Source of the DNA: JBBKWJ01 sp037968895
GTDB taxonomy: Bacteria; Actinomycetota; Acidimicrobiia; Acidimicrobiales; SZUA-35
Reading direction: 5' to 3'
DNA: 5,775 nucleotides
Assembly: GCA_037968895.1 (NCBI GenBank)
Contig: JBBKWJ010000251.1
Location: 1 to 5,775 of the forward strand
Position 1 is the first letter of the stretch; the number at the start of each line of letters is the position of its first letter. A program made the translations under genes and the position numbers. This document shows, in pieces, positions 5,654 through 5,775 of this stretch. The notes below the pieces were generated by a model. That model did not search any database and had not been told where the DNA came from. It worked only from the letters and a program-made list of their open reading frames with translations.

Positions 5654-5775
5654 GTGAAAGTCTTCCTCACCGGACGGCTGACCATCGAAGGATCAGACGG
5701 GGCGTTCGACGACGGCGCGCTTCCTGGCAACCAGGCTCGAGTCGCTTTAGCCGCGCTGATCCACGAGCGTGTGCC
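5654..5775 (+). CDS. SARP/BTAD-type transcriptional regulator, N-terminal fragment
   Basis: Forty codons from a GTG at 5654 run off the window: VKVFLTGRLTIEGSDG, then FDDGALPGNQARVALAALIHERVP. The beginning strand with LTGR, the ALPGNQAR segment and the ALAALI helix match the start of the winged-helix DNA-binding domain (Trans_reg_C type) found ahead of BTAD domains in actinobacterial regulators, where the text is typically LPGRQGRLxLAxLV. An in-frame TGA at 5630-5632 with no other start between makes the GTG the only usable start. No strong Shine-Dalgarno is visible. It is transcribed away from the small DUF1059-like genes across a 75-base intergenic stretch. Downstream domains (BTAD, ATPase, TPR, or an adenylate-cyclase-like part) are outside the window, so its targets and full architecture are unknown. 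Confidence 0.75.
   Translation, partial: MKVFLTGRLTIEGSDGAFDDGALPGNQARVALAALIHERV

Overview
The window looks like an ordinary chromosomal stretch of an actinobacterium with moderately high GC. The clues are the N-terminus of an SARP/BTAD-type regulator at the right edge, the actinobacterial style of the CorA protein (start resembling MIVDCAVYTDG) and a DksA/TraR-like zinc-finger protein at the left edge. BTAD regulators are common in Acidimicrobiia and relatives, but I cannot fix the class. I see no rRNA, tRNA, CRISPR array, insertion sequence or phage gene.

Left part (1-2540). The C-terminal 82 residues of a DksA/TraR C4 zinc-finger protein read rightwards to 249. They converge, with a 6-base gap, on a leftward cluster of three genes. 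In transcription order these are a 289-residue protein I cannot name with certainty (1513-2382, with a remote acyltransferase-like signature), a pirin-family cupin (771-1493) and a VOC-fold metalloprotein (256-774). The last two overlap by four bases (ATGA) and are probably translationally coupled. The first gene seems to continue upstream of its first usable ATG: about 50 more protein-like codons are open but have no start codon in frame, and a plausible ATG lies in another frame. This suggests a frameshift.

Middle part (2541-4163). A 24-base near-perfect inverted repeat (2610-2633) sits just ahead of a rightward pair, a TetR-type repressor (2653-3231) and a classical short-chain dehydrogenase/reductase (3228-4163). 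These two also overlap by ATGA. The likely arrangement is a TetR repressor controlling itself and the co-transcribed reductase through the inverted repeat. The same site could affect the divergent leftward cluster.

Right part (4195-5775). A leftward run holds two very small proteins with the Cys..Cys..His-x4-His pattern of DUF1059-like proteins (5426-5578 and 5202-5375), then a CorA-type magnesium/cobalt channel (4195-5166). The 50-residue small protein is easily missed because of its size; both small genes have strong Shine-Dalgarno sequences. A 75-base intergenic stretch (5579-5653) separates this run from the divergent, truncated BTAD regulator (5654 to the window end). I could not identify convincing -35/-10 pairs there.

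Overall, the most useful observations are the candidate TetR operator, the frame problem and acyltransferase-like motifs in the 1513-2537 gene, the tandem DUF1059-like genes, and the odd start region of corA. I do not see evidence for a novel multi-gene system.
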